Shown: positions 1 to 11,160, numbered from the stretch's first letter. The stretch is 64,000 nt of DNA from Crataegus laevigata (GCA_963580275.1 OY756944.1:37203512-37267511), one strand, 5' to 3'. The notes: a model not told the origin generated them from the letters alone. A program made the numbers and translations.

Positions 1-3000
1 TTGCTGTTGATGTCTTGGTTAGTATGACGTTCCATGAATCAAATGACTTCGTTTAGAGGAGTTGTTTTATGATTTTCAATCATGATTGTTCAACAAATTG
101 ATTTAGTCACTTGTGTATGTAAGCATACATAAACCAATCAAACAAGATCAAACATGAACTACAAACACAGAGAACCAATCCAACTATAAGCACTTTAATG
201 AAATCAGATAAGCACACATACCTGCAGCATTAGTACTCGAAGCCATCACAGCAAGCTCCCAGTGAACCTTCTCTTCTCTGGCAGAATACCAAAAGCTCAA
301 CACACAGATAGGCTATGGTCCCAAAAGAGCATATCTTCTGTGAGAAGAGAGGTCACTATATAAACACATATAGACTTTACCAAAACAGGTCAGGATTTCC
401 TATCAAAACCCTTGTAGGAAACAAACTCTTGTTTCCATGCCCTGCAACCCGAACTTAATGCTAACCAAAATCCTCTTCTATCAAGGATCTGCATTCCTTC
501 CATCAATAGGACTTTCTATCCTTATTGAACACCTATAATTGATCCCGAAACTTCTACATCTCATACTCATATTCTTACATTCTCCCACTTGAGTATGAGA
601 ACAGTTTCAAGTACTCAGTTCATTCAATTATTCTTAGATAGAAGTGATCACTTAGTCCTATTAACAAAAGTTTTCAATCATAACCATTTTTAAACACATT
701 TCAAAACGTGGAACTCAGAAACTTTGTCATAGACATACTGTAACAAGTTTAAGGGCTACGCACATCCGATTTGTATTTTTATCATTATGAACTTGACTAT
801 TACAAGTAGATAAGCAAAACAAATTTGCTCCCACTATTTCACAACATTGCCAGCAAAAATTCCAAGATAAATAATTGCCTCAAACAATATATAAATCAAT
901 AGTTCAACAACTGCTTGAAACAGACAATCTGTCATAAAAGCATCAAATGAACCATCTCAAATTTATTTTCAAAATACTATATCAGCATCTCAAATCACAA
1001 TCTGAAAATAAAATAAAATAAAACTAGCTAATTTAACACTAGCCAAAGGCTTTATTAAAAACACAAAACATGCCTTCATCACTGCACCAGCTCTTTGAAC
1101 TTCTCAGCAGCAATCGACAGTCGAAGCACACCAATAATTACTCCCACTGATCAAATGATTCAAGAACACCCATCTGTGCAACATGAGCTTTAAACACCCC
1201 AATCGGTAAAGCTTTGGTCAAAGGATCCGCCAGCATAATGTCAGTACTTAAATGCTCCACTTGAATTGCCCCTTCCCTAACCTTTTCACGAACCTTAAGA
1301 AACTTCACATCCATTAGTCTAGAAGCTGAAGTTCTTCTGTTGTTCTTAGCAAAAAACACTGCAGAGTTATTATCACAATACATTTTAACAGGTCTCTGTA
1401 CAGATTCGACAATCCTCAAGTCAGCCAAGAAATTTCTTAACCATACGGCTTGCTTCATTCCCTCAAAACAAGCTACAAACTCTGCCTCCATAGTGGAAGT
1501 AGCAATTATAGTTTGTTTCGCACTCTTCCACGAGACTGCACCTCCTCCAAGCATGAACACATAGCTTCCTGTGGATTTTCTATCATCTACATCACCTGCT
1601 AAATCTGAATCAGTGTAGCCAATCAACTCTAGATCTTCTTCTTTGCCATAAACCAACATATACCCCTTAGTTCTTTGCAAGTACCTTAGCACCTTTTTGG
1701 CAGCTACCCAATGAGACTCACCTGGATTTGCTTGAAACCTGCCTAACATCCCTACTATAAATGCGATGTCTGGTCTTGAGCAAACGGTAATATACATCAA
1801 ACTGCCCACTAAAGATGCATAAGGCTTGTTTTTATCCACTTCGATTGATGTCTTAGGGCACTGAGCTTTAGAAAACTTATCTCCCTTGTTCACAGGTACT
1901 TCACCTTGATTGCAGTTTTCCATATTAAATCTCAACAAAACTCTTTCAATGTAGCCCTTTTGTGACAATCCAACAACCCTTTTGGACCTATTTCGAATGA
2001 TTTCAATCCCAAGCACATAATGTGCCTCTCCAAGATCTTTCATCTCGAAATTCTTGCTAAGTATGGCCTTGGTATCATTGAGAAGCTTCACATTTGAACT
2101 TGCCAATAGGATGTCATCAACATACAACACCAAAACAATGAAACTAGAACCGGCCCACTTGATGTATATACAATCATCCATCTTGTTTTCCATAAAACCA
2201 TGCTTCGTAATCACTTGATCAAATTTTAGAAACCATTGCCTTGATACTTGTTTTAATCCATAAATGGACTTGTTGAGCTTGCACAACATATTTTCTTTCC
2301 CCCTTTCAACAAATCCAGGAGGTTGACGCATGTAGATGTTTTCTTGTAGTTCACCATTGAGAAAAGCAGTTTTCACATCCATTTGGTGTAGCTCTAGATC
2401 AAAGTGGGCAACTAATGCCATTATGATTCTCATAGAATCCTTGGAAGAGACAGGTGAAAAGGTGTCGTTGTAGTCAATTCCCTCCCTTTGAGTGAAACCC
2501 TTTGCTACTAACCTCGCCTTGTACCTCTCAATTTTTCCCTGAGCATCTCTTTTGGTTTTATAGACCCACTTGCATCCTATAGCCTTGATTTGAGGATTAG
2601 ACTCCACTAATGTCCACACTCTATTCTGTGACATCGACTCTAATTCCTCCTTCATTGCTATACTCCATAATGCATGTTGGGAACTGTTTATTGCCTGAGA
2701 ATACGTGAGAGGATCATTTATATCTCCAAAATTGAACTCACTTTCTTGAAGATAGACATAGTCATTTGACATGGTTGTCTTCCTGATCCTGGTTGACTGT
2801 CTCACTGGGACCACATGCTCATTTCCAGTCTTAGTGCACGAATTTCTTTGAGCTTCATCCTCTGGTATCTGAATCTGCTGCTGTTGTAATTGTGACTCAG
2901 GATTGCTATCCATTCTGTCTATAACAGCCTGATATTCATCCAACTGAATTGCTGGTGAGGGAGTTATTAAAATCTCCCTGTAAACATCCTCAGAGTCGAC

Positions 3001-6000
3001 CACCTTAGGTTGATTTTGCTCTTCAAAGATAAAACTGCCTTGAGACAAATCTGCAACATCTTGGTCTTCAAAAAACTTGGCATTATGAGTTTCTTGAATT
3101 CGAGTATGTGCTTGAGGACAGTAGAACTTGAAGCCTTTAGATTTCTCTGAGTATCCAACAAAGTAACATGAAACAGTTCTTGGATCCAATTTCTTCTCAT
3201 TGGGATTGTAGATCCTAGCCTCAGCTTTACATCCCCACACGTGAAAATAGTCAAAACTAGGCTTCCTCCCAGTCCAAATCTCGAAGGGTGTGGATGAGAC
3301 TGCCTTGCTAGGAACTCTATTTAGTATGTAGGTGGCTGTGATACCACATGTAAGCATACATAAACCAATCAAACAAGATCAAACATGAACTACAAACACA
3401 GAGAACCAATCCAACTATAAGCACTTTAATGAAATCAGATAAGCACACATACCTGCAGCATTAGTACTCGAAGCCATCACAGCAAGCTCCCAGTGAACCT
3501 TCTCTTCTCTGGCAGAATACCAAAAGCTCAACACACAGATAGGCTATGGTCCCAAAAGAGCGTATCTTCTGTGAGAAGAGAGGTCACTATATAAACACAT
3601 ATAGACTTTACCAAAACAGGTCAGGATTTCATATCAAAACCCTTGTAGGAAACAAACTCTTGTTTCCATGCCCTGCAACCCGAACTTAATGCTAACCAAA
3701 ATCCTCTTCTATCAAGGATCTGCATTCCTTCCATCAATAGGACTTTCTATCCTTATTGAACACCTATAACTGATCCCGAAACTTCTACATCTCATACTCA
3801 TATTCTTACAGTGTAATCATGCCAACAAAACAATTACCGATTAAGAGGCACCATTGTTTTCCCATATTTTACTCACCGTATATGTGGAAGTTGACATCAG
3901 ACCCAAGTCAGGCGTGAGTCACGCCGCGTGACCAAATATGAAATACTTTGACTTCTGGTTGCATGTAGAATTTGGGATTATTTTGTTGCCGGTAGCATTA
4001 CTCCTAAAATACAAAGGCTACCCCTTCTTTAGATTAAGCAACCCCAGTACTGTTTCATTTCACTCTGAACTATCTGTCAATTACAAGATGTATTTCCTAT
4101 TTCCTGCTTTGTGGAGACTGCATCTCGTATGAAAAACCTATCCTTAATATTTTTCAAACAAGCATGCATGTTTCTTTTGCAGGTTGTTTCTTGTCCTTGT
4201 GCACTGGGTCTTGCCACACCTACAGCAATCCTAGTTGGGACTTCACTCGGTACACCACCTAAAATTTTCTTTGATGTTGCATATTGTTCCTCATTTACCA
4301 AACGCTTTTGAATGTGACAGTTTAGTCGAAAGAGAGCTACAGCTAGTTGCTAGCCCTTTCAAACATGCTTACAATTATGACTCGTTATGACATTAATGTA
4401 GTTCTGGAAAGTTCTGATTTTACTTTCACTGCATTGAAAAATGTTCAGGAGCAAGGCAAGGACTCCTTGTGAGAGGAGCAGATGTGCTCGAACGCTTAGC
4501 CAGCGTAGATTATATTGCTTTAGACAAGGTAGATTTACATTTCAGAACATCATGCTCATACACAGAAACTGGCACTCACGTTGTATGGAGATGTTAAGTT
4601 ATGCATTGCACTGTACAGAGCTTGTATGTGAATCTGAAATCTCACTCCAAACCTCAACCTTCAGACAGGAACTCTTACAGAAGGAAAACCCGCTGTTTCT
4701 GGTATTGCATCTTCCATGTATGAAGAGTCCGAAATTCTTCAAATTGCTGCTGCAGTGGAGAATACAGCATCACATCCAATTGCAAAGGCTATCTTAAATA
4801 AAGCAAAATCATTGAACATGAGTATCCCAGTCACGAGAAGGCAATTAACAGAACCAGGTTTTGGAACTTTAGCAGAAGTAGATGGCCGATTGGTTGCAGT
4901 TGGTAGCTGGGCATGGGTCCATGAACGGTTCCAGGAAAAAGCCAGTATGTCTGATCTTTCGAATCTAGAACATACCGTGCGCCAATCATCAGAAGGCATA
5001 ACACCTTCAAGTTATTCGAAAACTATTGTATATGTTGGCCGTGAAGGAGAAGGCATCATTGGTGCTATTGCAATATCTGATAGCCTGCGTCATGATGCTG
5101 AGTTTACTGTAAATAGGTAATATATTGACCTATAATCTGATAGCCTGCATCATCTTTCTACTTTATTGTTAGCGAGTTATTTTCTGCCTTAAATGCTGAC
5201 ATTTTGTTTCTCTGACTGCAAGACTCCAGCAGAAGGGTATCAGAACTGTCCTCTTTTCAGGAGACAGGGAAGAGGCAGTTGCAACTATAGCGAAAGCTGT
5301 TGGAATAGAAAACGAATTTGTCAAATCATCATTGACTCCACAGGGAAAATCTGGCGCTATTTCTAGTCTTAAAAATGCAGGACATCACGTTGCAATGGTA
5401 ACCATCCTTGATCACTTATCTAATTCTTTTACACTTTTTGTGCTATGCCAAAGCTATCATAAAACGGTGGTAAATCTGTCTCTTGCTGAGAGCTACATAG
5501 CGTAGCTGCCTCACACACTTATACCAATTTATACTAAGAAACCATCATTTTATGGAACTTTTTGTTTCCACCATGGTGGTTCTGGTAAAATGTCGAATAG
5601 CTCTAACTAGGCCTCTGGAGTTGATGCTCAAACTGACATGTCTAAATTTCTGAAGGTTGGCGATGGCATAAATGATGCACCATCTTTGGCACTTGCGGAT
5701 GTTGGGATTGCTCTTCAAATTGAGGGGCAAGAAAATGCTGCTTCAAATGCTGCATCAATTATACTTCTCGGAAACAAATTATCACAAGTAATTCTACAAT
5801 CTCAGAAACAAGGCTTACTAGCTTCTCTAAATTTCTATACTTCAACACGGAACCTGTTGCCTGCAGGTTGTAGACGCCCTGGAACTGTCACAGGCAACAA
5901 TGGCAAAAGTGTATCAAAATTTATCTTGGGCAATCGCATATAACTTAATTGCCATCCCCATTGCTGCCGGAGTACTGCTTCCTCAATATGATTTTGCCAT

Positions 6001-6254
6001 GACACCATCACTCTCCGGTGAGTAACATCATCTCTCTCATTCCTATAAATATTTCCTTGAATGGAACTGGACCATACGCAACATTGAAACTTCTCACAAA
6101 ACATGCCATTGCGTATGACTAGTTTTGCACAGAAATTGATAGATCCATCTAAATGCTTGTTACAGGCGGGATGATGGCCTTGAGCTCAATATTTGTAGTT
6201 TCCAATTCATTGCTTCTACAGCTCCATAAATCCGACGCGAGTAGAAAGAGTTAG
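1..6254 (+). CDS. PAA2: Copper-transporting P1B-type ATPase, thylakoid type (PAA2/HMA8-like), 3' half
   Basis: The gene enters from the left edge. Exons read by eye are 1-17, 4183-4249, 4449-4528, 4665-5116, 5223-5397, 5656-5787, 5867-6017 and 6166-6254 (stop TAG), giving an unbroken 386-codon C-terminal part. Positions 3-17 encode AVDVL, followed by a gttagt donor; the next exon starts VVSCPCALG, so the join is in phase. Visible motifs are the membrane CPC metal-binding motif, the phosphorylation site DKTGTLTE, the nucleotide-binding SHPIAKA (HP) motif, the hinge GDGINDAP, and two C-terminal membrane segments. The family pumps Cu+ using ATP; PAA2/HMA8 supplies plastocyanin across the thylakoid membrane. 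The tail ending LLLQLHKSD resembles HMA8 more than HMA6, from memory. The 5' half, including transit peptide, metal-binding domain and actuator domain, lies outside the window. No frame damage is visible. The intron 18-4182 is very long because a retrotransposon sits in it. Confidence 0.9.
118..579 (-). repeat. LTR of the copia element (3' LTR in element orientation)
   Basis: 462 bp, nearly identical to 3349-3810. It differs by eye at three positions: a/g in the agc-tatc context, c/a in the ggatttc context, and t/c near the end. The flanking TSD GTGTA lies at 113-117. Confidence 0.95.
580..592 (-). other. Polypurine tract of the copia element
   Basis: On the minus strand the bases directly before the left LTR read CAAGTGGGAGAA, a typical copia polypurine tract used to prime plus-strand DNA synthesis. 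Its position fixes the element's orientation. Confidence 0.8.
1138..3372 (-). pseudogene. Copia polyprotein remnant (integrase C-term, reverse transcriptase, RNase H)
   Basis: A 744-codon open frame. Residues 13-50 match the end of the integrase region (YILNRVPSKAV, then FEIWTGRKPS). Reverse transcriptase spans about residues 250-490, with DVKTAFLNG at 332-340 and the catalytic YVDD at 417-420. RNase H follows, with YTDSDLAG and later TSTMEAE, and the frame ends with LADPLTKALP and a short tail. No stop or frameshift breaks this part. Gag, protease and the integrase zinc finger and DDE core are absent, so it cannot support its own transposition. The first 8 or so codons derive from the LTR, so the ATG at 3372 is probably fortuitous. 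Confidence 0.9.
3334..3346 (-). other. Primer-binding site (initiator tRNA-Met type) fused to integrase codons
   Basis: Two bases inside the right LTR the minus strand reads TGGTATCACAGCC. This matches the plant initiator tRNA-Met primer site TGGTATCAGAGCC at 12 of 13 positions. The same bases are read as codons G-I-T-A of the polyprotein ORF, so the deletion that removed gag and protease ends inside or right beside the primer site. Confidence 0.75.
3349..3810 (-). repeat. LTR of the copia element (5' LTR in element orientation)
   Basis: 462 bp, bounded by TGTAAG and CTTACA. It is followed at 3811-3815 by the second copy of the target duplication GTGTA. On the minus strand it should carry the element's promoter. 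The start of the polyprotein ORF (to 3372) reads out of its last 24 bp. Confidence 0.95.
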
Positions 6255-6420
6255 CTAAGCTAGCTCAGCTGCCGGTCTGTCCAAGACTTCAAGTTGAATA
6301 ATCTGGTTCGTTTAATTCATTTTCCTATTGATAGTCGGATCAATTAAACAGGAAAGCTATTGCTTGCTTATTGTGTCGTACCCGAATCTATGTAATTGAT
6401 AATATTTCCTATATAGTATC

Positions 6421-6426
6421 AATAAA
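6421..6426 (+). promoter_or_regulatory. PAA2 polyadenylation signal
   Basis: Canonical AATAAA 167 bases after the PAA2 stop codon, in AT-rich 3' UTR. No other AATAAA is closer to the stop. Confidence 0.55.
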
Positions 6427-6529
6427 GCCCACCGGAATCTAGAAAACATGTCGACATTCAAACAGGAAAATCCTAACTTAGCATTACGAACTAGTAGTAT
6501 TTATCCCCACGACTAAGTGAACCCCTCAA

Positions 6530-6992
6530 TACGATATGATTGTCTAAACTGTCTCAGCTTTCGGAGAAATCTCCACTGCAATATCGGTGTGCATCCAAGT
6601 CGTGGCGAGCTTTAATATGCAGTTCTTATTTTGTCAAAAAGCACCTCAGCCACACAGTCGATGGCATCAATACCGGCAGCTTCAGGCTCCGACTCTGAAC
6701 CAGTACTCTCAAACTCGTAAACCTTTTCGCATTGAAGTGTTTGAAGCCGGATGTTCGTCATCTTCGGCATAGAGGGCTTATTGTGGGTTCTTGCAATGGT
6801 TAGAGTTTGAATATACAGAGAGTTCGGCACCAGTGCATACAAGAATCATGTCGTTTGATTTAGCGGCGGGGAAATTTCAGGCGATGGTGCCACAACCCCA
6901 TCCGGCAAACGTAATATACGTCTTTAGGGGCTCTTTGTATCGGTATATCCTTATGCCAAATACACTCATGTTGTTTCAATACGGGAGATGAA
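6530..6992 (+). pseudogene. F-box / F-box-associated-domain gene relic
   Basis: Pieces of an F-box protein lie in order but in different frames. A degraded F-box start precedes RCASKSWRALICSSYF, which resembles the usual RCVSKSWRALI consensus. Then come KPDVRHLRHRGLIVGSCNG (the HRGLIVGSCNGL block of the F-box-associated domain) and MSFDLAAGKFQAMVPQP. In-frame stops (for example after SCNG) and frame changes separate them. F-box proteins are SCF ubiquitin-ligase adaptors; this copy cannot encode one. It begins about 280 bp after the PAA2 stop. Confidence 0.7.
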
Positions 6993-7017
6993 CTTCTTCT
7001 CGGACTGAACGCATGAG

Positions 7018-7253
7018 CACTCGTTTGGTACGCAGACGGGACGGGACGGATGTTGTAAATTTTGAAAAAGATAAGGGGCATTTTTGTCCTAAAATGTTAA
7101 AAATTTCTGTCCCACAGACGTGGAACAACCCCGTTCCAGGGGAGAGGTGGAACCAAAAATCATCCAAAACTTGTCCCGTGGAACGCCTCGTCCCACTCGT
7201 TTTAGGCGTACCAAACGCGAGACGGAACGCCGTCCCGCGTACCAAACGCACCC
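7018..7253. mobile_element. hAT-like MITE with CGTTTGGTACGC termini
   Basis: The left end CGTTTGGTACGCAGACGGGA and the right end, read in reverse complement (CGTTTGGTACGCGGGACGG), form terminal inverted repeats of about 25 bp. The interior is about 240 bp, GC-rich, and holds more GGAACG-type sub-repeats. No transposase. The target duplication could not be fixed by eye. Confidence 0.55.
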
Positions 7254-7439
7254 TCACAGAACTTTTCAGTTCTAAATATTTTTGGGCCGTTGAGGGACTG
7301 CTTGCATTTCAAAGATGGTGAAGTTTAGGTGGATCCTGGAGGTATTTTTTAGGATTTAAATAATCCAAAGGAAAAAGACATCCAAAGAGGTTGTAGTACC
7401 CAAAAAAGACGCTAGTTGGTACTGTCTATGATGCGGTTA

Positions 7440-7545
7440 TGTACCCACAAACTTTAGTTTCACCGATAACGGGTTGTCGATCAATTCACAGGGCTCGAAC
7501 TCGTAGCTTTCGTTTTTATAGGGCGGTGTCTTGACCAAGCTTATT
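7440..7545 (-). mobile_element. tRNA-derived SINE fragment (B-box)
   Basis: The minus strand carries GAGTTCGAGCCC, a good RNA polymerase III B box, preceded by an A-box-like stretch (ggtcaagacaccgcc). No full tRNA cloverleaf is apparent. Ends are undetermined. Confidence 0.35.
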
Positions 7546-9620
7546 CTTTTTCTCATTGGATTTCATTTGAATTTTTTGGAGTTGGACTAACAAATTATCA
7601 TTATCGTCTGTATTTCACAACGAAAATTTGCAATCATTTATATTTGCAAAAGTAAATTTTTTTATTGGCTTTTCACATGTAAAAAATTTCTTTTTTTCTC
7701 GACGTAGTGTAATAATTTTTTTTTTTTCGTTTCAAATAAATAATGTGGTGTATTTTTTATGTCCTTGTGTCACAGTTGCCATGTTCCAACCAGCCAAACG
7801 TTCACTCAATTATTTAGTTGATGCAAAAGCTGCATGGAGGCAGAGAGGACGCGTACTAGACTCATATTTTTGTCTAAAACCGAAAAACTATGACCAAGAA
7901 AGTACTCCAAATTTAAGCTCATTTTGAGAGACTAGGATTTCCTCTCATCTTTATTTTTCTCATCTCGCATTTTTTATTTTGTCTTTCTTTTTCTATATAA
8001 AATTAATACAAAATATTAACGTGATTTAATCGTTAAGAAGAAACAATAAATTCGTGTTTTGTGTGTGTTTTATTCCAATAGACGATCACTTTGCAAATTG
8101 GAGATATATAATTCTGAAATAATATTATAATTATTATTTGTGCGTCGGGTGGTGAAACCTTTGAGAACAATATCGGGTCGGGCCCATCAACCTTTAATAT
8201 TTGCTTTTTTTATTGAGACCATGTGGCCCATTAAGCTTTAATATACAACATTTAATGCGGCACGTGATTGAGAGCAACCGTTGAGAGGGCCTCTTCATGG
8301 TGAAACGCCTTGCATGTGATTTGGGGTCCAACATTTCCAATTCTTCCTATTTTCTTCCCCTTTAGTTTATTACTTTTTGCTTTGTTCTTCATTCCCTATC
8401 ATTAAAAATCTCTTCCCCTTTAAGAACATTTAGGCTTTGTAGTTCGAATTGTACTGACTATTTTAATCAGATATAATAAATAGTTATCAAATAGTACTGA
8501 CTAAATTAATCTAGCGTTTGGTGCAGTATCGGATTAACGACCGTATTATTCATACTATGTTTGATGCTACACTTGATAAAAGGAATTCAATGTATTATTA
8601 CTTTTAAGATAAAAATGGATGATTAATGAAAAAAAAAAAGGGAAAATTTGTCTACACTTAACAAAATTCACAACCACCAAATTGATCAAATTAAAAAAGA
8701 ACAAAATCTTTCTTTATTTAAATCAGGTCAACATACTGAATTTCAATTAAAATAATTATACCAAATTGAATTCAATTGGTGAGAATCGTGAACATCCGTG
8801 AATCGTGTCCGTTCATCATACATTATTCGATTAATGTTATTTGACCACACGTATGATAAACAAATATAATTTACAAATACTCGAAATTCTCACAAAGAAG
8901 ATCCCGCAAAGTTACACGCTCCTTTGATTAGCCGTGCGTAGGCATCCTTGATGTCTTTACAGCAGAAATCATTTCACTATGACTTGGAGGTCAAAATTGC
9001 CCTGCCCTAGGCATGTGTTATTGGTCAGATTGTACTCAGATTCCCACGTGGCAGGCTCTTATTGGTGAGCTGACTCCTTATTTTTATTTGGTTAATGATG
9101 GGTTATGTATGCTGCTTTAAAAGGAACATACTCTAATCCGGGAAACATTCGCGGATTAGCGAAACGCCCAAACGTTGTTAACCGCAAAATTACTTTATAA
9201 TTACACCTGTAATGCTATAACACTGAAAGGACAAACGAGTGAAAACGACAGCGTTTGACGTCCGATTCACGGAGGCCGTTAAATGGCTGTCGTCAGTCGG
9301 CCCAGGCTTTTGCCAACGGGCGGGACCCATGTTCGAAATCATGCCGGTGTGTCAGACGGGCAAGTTAAGAGATGAGAGGACGGTTACAATTTGCCTTCCC
9401 GAGGTAAAAGGACAACAGCGAGTAACTTTTCTTTTCACTTTTCGGATAGGAGGGAGTAAAAATCAGAGGCCGAAATGGGCTTGGCATTCTTTCCAGTTTC
9501 GTTCTAGGAAGAAATTTCTCTATGACTCCGCCCAGAGTCGGAAGATAAGTTGGTACGTTGCGTGTTAAAAAATTTCGTATGTATGTATACAGGCTTTTTA
9601 TGTAAAGGAATTTTTATTTT
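7546..9620. other. Intergenic stretch, no gene seen
   Basis: AT-rich sequence with homopolymer runs, no coding pattern and no clear repeat ends. The GC-richer part near 9230-9570 has a short open frame (109 codons) with no recognisable domain; I do not regard it as a gene. Confidence 0.5.
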
Positions 9621-9985
9621 TTCTTCAAAAAATAAGGATTAAGTGTAGAGTTTATTCCACATCGAATTTTAACGATCCGAATTATCTATTTTGTAAGTCT
9701 CGTTTCATATATTATCCTTACAAAAATTCAATTCAATTCAAAACCATTTGCCTATTTAATTATCAAAATGAAATTTCATTGTTCATTATATAACAAAGTA
9801 TTCGTTAATTTCTTTGAACTCAATTAGATGTCTAAAACATTTTCGATTTGACTAATATTTTGTAAGGATGATCTATGAGGTGCAACTTGAAAAATAAACA
9901 ATTCGGATCGTTAAAGTTTGGTGTGGTGTGGACTCCACAACTAATCCTCATTTTTATAAAAAAAAAAAAAAAAAAATAAGAATCT
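9621..9985. mobile_element. MITE with long terminal inverted repeats
   Basis: About 70 bases near 9630-9705 (containing TTTAACGATCCGAATT) recur in reverse complement near 9890-9955. This gives a 360-bp foldback element without coding capacity, bounded on the right by a poly-A run. Confidence 0.6.
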
Positions 9986-10058
9986 ATTCTCTTAAAATTT
10001 TCCCGTATGTATATATGTATGACATCCCACATACGTTATATTTATTAGATAATTGTTG

Positions 10059-10205
10059 TGTGACATCCCACATCGTCCATGGGAGAGGATCTTGTAAGCC
10101 TTATATGTATATTCACATCTCTACCTAGCACGAGGCCTTTTGGGAGTTCACTAGCTTCGGGTTACGTCGGAACTCCGAAATTAAGCAAGTTCACGCGAGA
10201 GTAAT
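10059..10205 (+). mobile_element. Truncated Cassandra-type TRIM LTR with 5S rRNA homology
   Basis: It begins TGTGACATCCCACATCG, the LTR start I associate with Cassandra elements. It continues through ggaggatcttgtaagcc-like sequence into a 5S rRNA-like segment (10150-10205), including CGGAACTCCGAAATTAAGC and a following gcgagagta. Cassandra LTRs are known to carry 5S RNA-derived pol III promoters. The copy stops inside the 5S region, where another element begins, so the rest of the internal control region is gone. Confidence 0.75.
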
Positions 10206-10817
10206 GTTATTCATATCATGTTTTTGTACCATATTTTCATACTATCTTTGGTGGCATTTGATGTGGACAGCCACATCATTTGAATTAATCAAAATTTTAA
10301 ATTTAGTGCATTATTTAATAAACCAATAATTAAGAAAAACTAGTTAATTAAATGATGATTTTGGTATACGAGGAGTCTTTCTCCTTCCTTTCCAGGGGCA
10401 AATGCATTGAGGGGCAGGGGGTCCCCCCGAAATTCGGTGAACGCCCATGGATAGCTTGGGTGCTGACCCCCCAAACTTATGTGTTGCCTTTTTAAATATT
10501 AGAGTTGGCTTCATACATGTCATCCAACTAACTTCAGACCTATCAAGACTTGGTGAATGTCTATGGATACCTTAGGTGTTGCCTCTGCATACATTAACAG
10601 GTGTGCAGTATGCATTCTCAAATGACTTCAGGTCTACCAAGACTTGATAAAATGACGATATGCATGCTATTTATGATTTTTATTGACCCCCTAATATTAT
10701 TTCTTGAATCTGCCATTGTTCATTTTCTTGGGTTTTGCAAATTTTTCAAATGATGTGGTTGTCCACATCACATATCACCTAAGGTAGTATAAAAACGTAA
10801 TATGAATATCACTACTC
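10199..10817. mobile_element. MULE-type MITE with nested insertion
   Basis: The left arm (10199 onwards, GAGTAATGTTATTCATATCA) pairs with the right arm ending 10817 over roughly 80 bp, including the gatgtgg/ccacatc blocks. A related 220-bp copy with clean edges lies at 32926-33145. The extra length (about 10396-10722) looks like a second inserted element rich in GGGGGTC/GACCCCC near its ends. No target duplication is visible, in keeping with the truncated Cassandra on its left. Confidence 0.6.
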
Positions 10818-11045
10818 TTTTTAAAGATGTTATTTAAAGAATGCCTTAATATGGTTCACTGTTTTTGAACTACGTGATTAAATTGATCCATATTCAATTT
10901 TTGAGAGATATTATTTCAATAATGATGTAGAAAATAGGTTTAGGTCATCACGAGAAGGAGAGCCGATTAAGTCCAACGAGAACATTTAAATGATAAAGCT
11001 ATTACTAATCTCCCTATTTATTTTTTAGGAAAACTAGGTTTAAAT

Positions 11046-11160
11046 TATTTTTTTTTAACGAAAAATCACTGTTAAAGGTATAGTGAATAGTGACAGTTAA
11101 AGGTAAAAAAAGAGTTTTTCGTTAAAAGTAAACAGTACTAAAAGTATTTTATTAAACCTC
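11046..11160. mobile_element. MITE fragment (GTTAAAAGTAAA family), copy 1
   Basis: Shares long blocks with 42690-42815, for example TATAGTGAATAGTGACAG followed by TTTTTCGTTAAAAGTAAA. A related arm in the other orientation occurs at about 11470-11600 (aacttt-aacaaaaag, then gctgttcatttt). Confidence 0.6.

Larger units (their letters stand above)
118..3810 (-). mobile_element. Ty1/copia LTR retrotransposon, internally deleted, with TSD
   Basis: Two 462-bp direct repeats bound the element. Each begins TGTAAG and ends CTTACA, a perfect short terminal inverted repeat. The 5-bp duplication GTGTA occurs at 113-117 and 3811-3815, so both insertion edges are certain. The polyprotein, the primer-binding site (right) and the polypurine tract (left) all place the element on the minus strand, antisense to the host PAA2 gene. 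The internal part is only about 2.8 kb. Gag, protease and the N-terminal and core part of integrase are missing, while the integrase C-terminal region, reverse transcriptase and RNase H remain open. The two LTRs differ at 3 sites by eye, which means recent insertion. It is non-autonomous as it stands. Confidence 0.95.

Noticed and set aside
3938..4132. Open frame before the PAA2 exon at 4183 as an extra exon
   Set aside because: Position 17 joins 4183 in phase and matches the family without it; the frame shows no similarity to P-type ATPases.
9239..9568. 109-codon open frame in GC-richer DNA
   Set aside because: No recognisable domain, no splice context and no neighbouring exons; composition looks non-coding.
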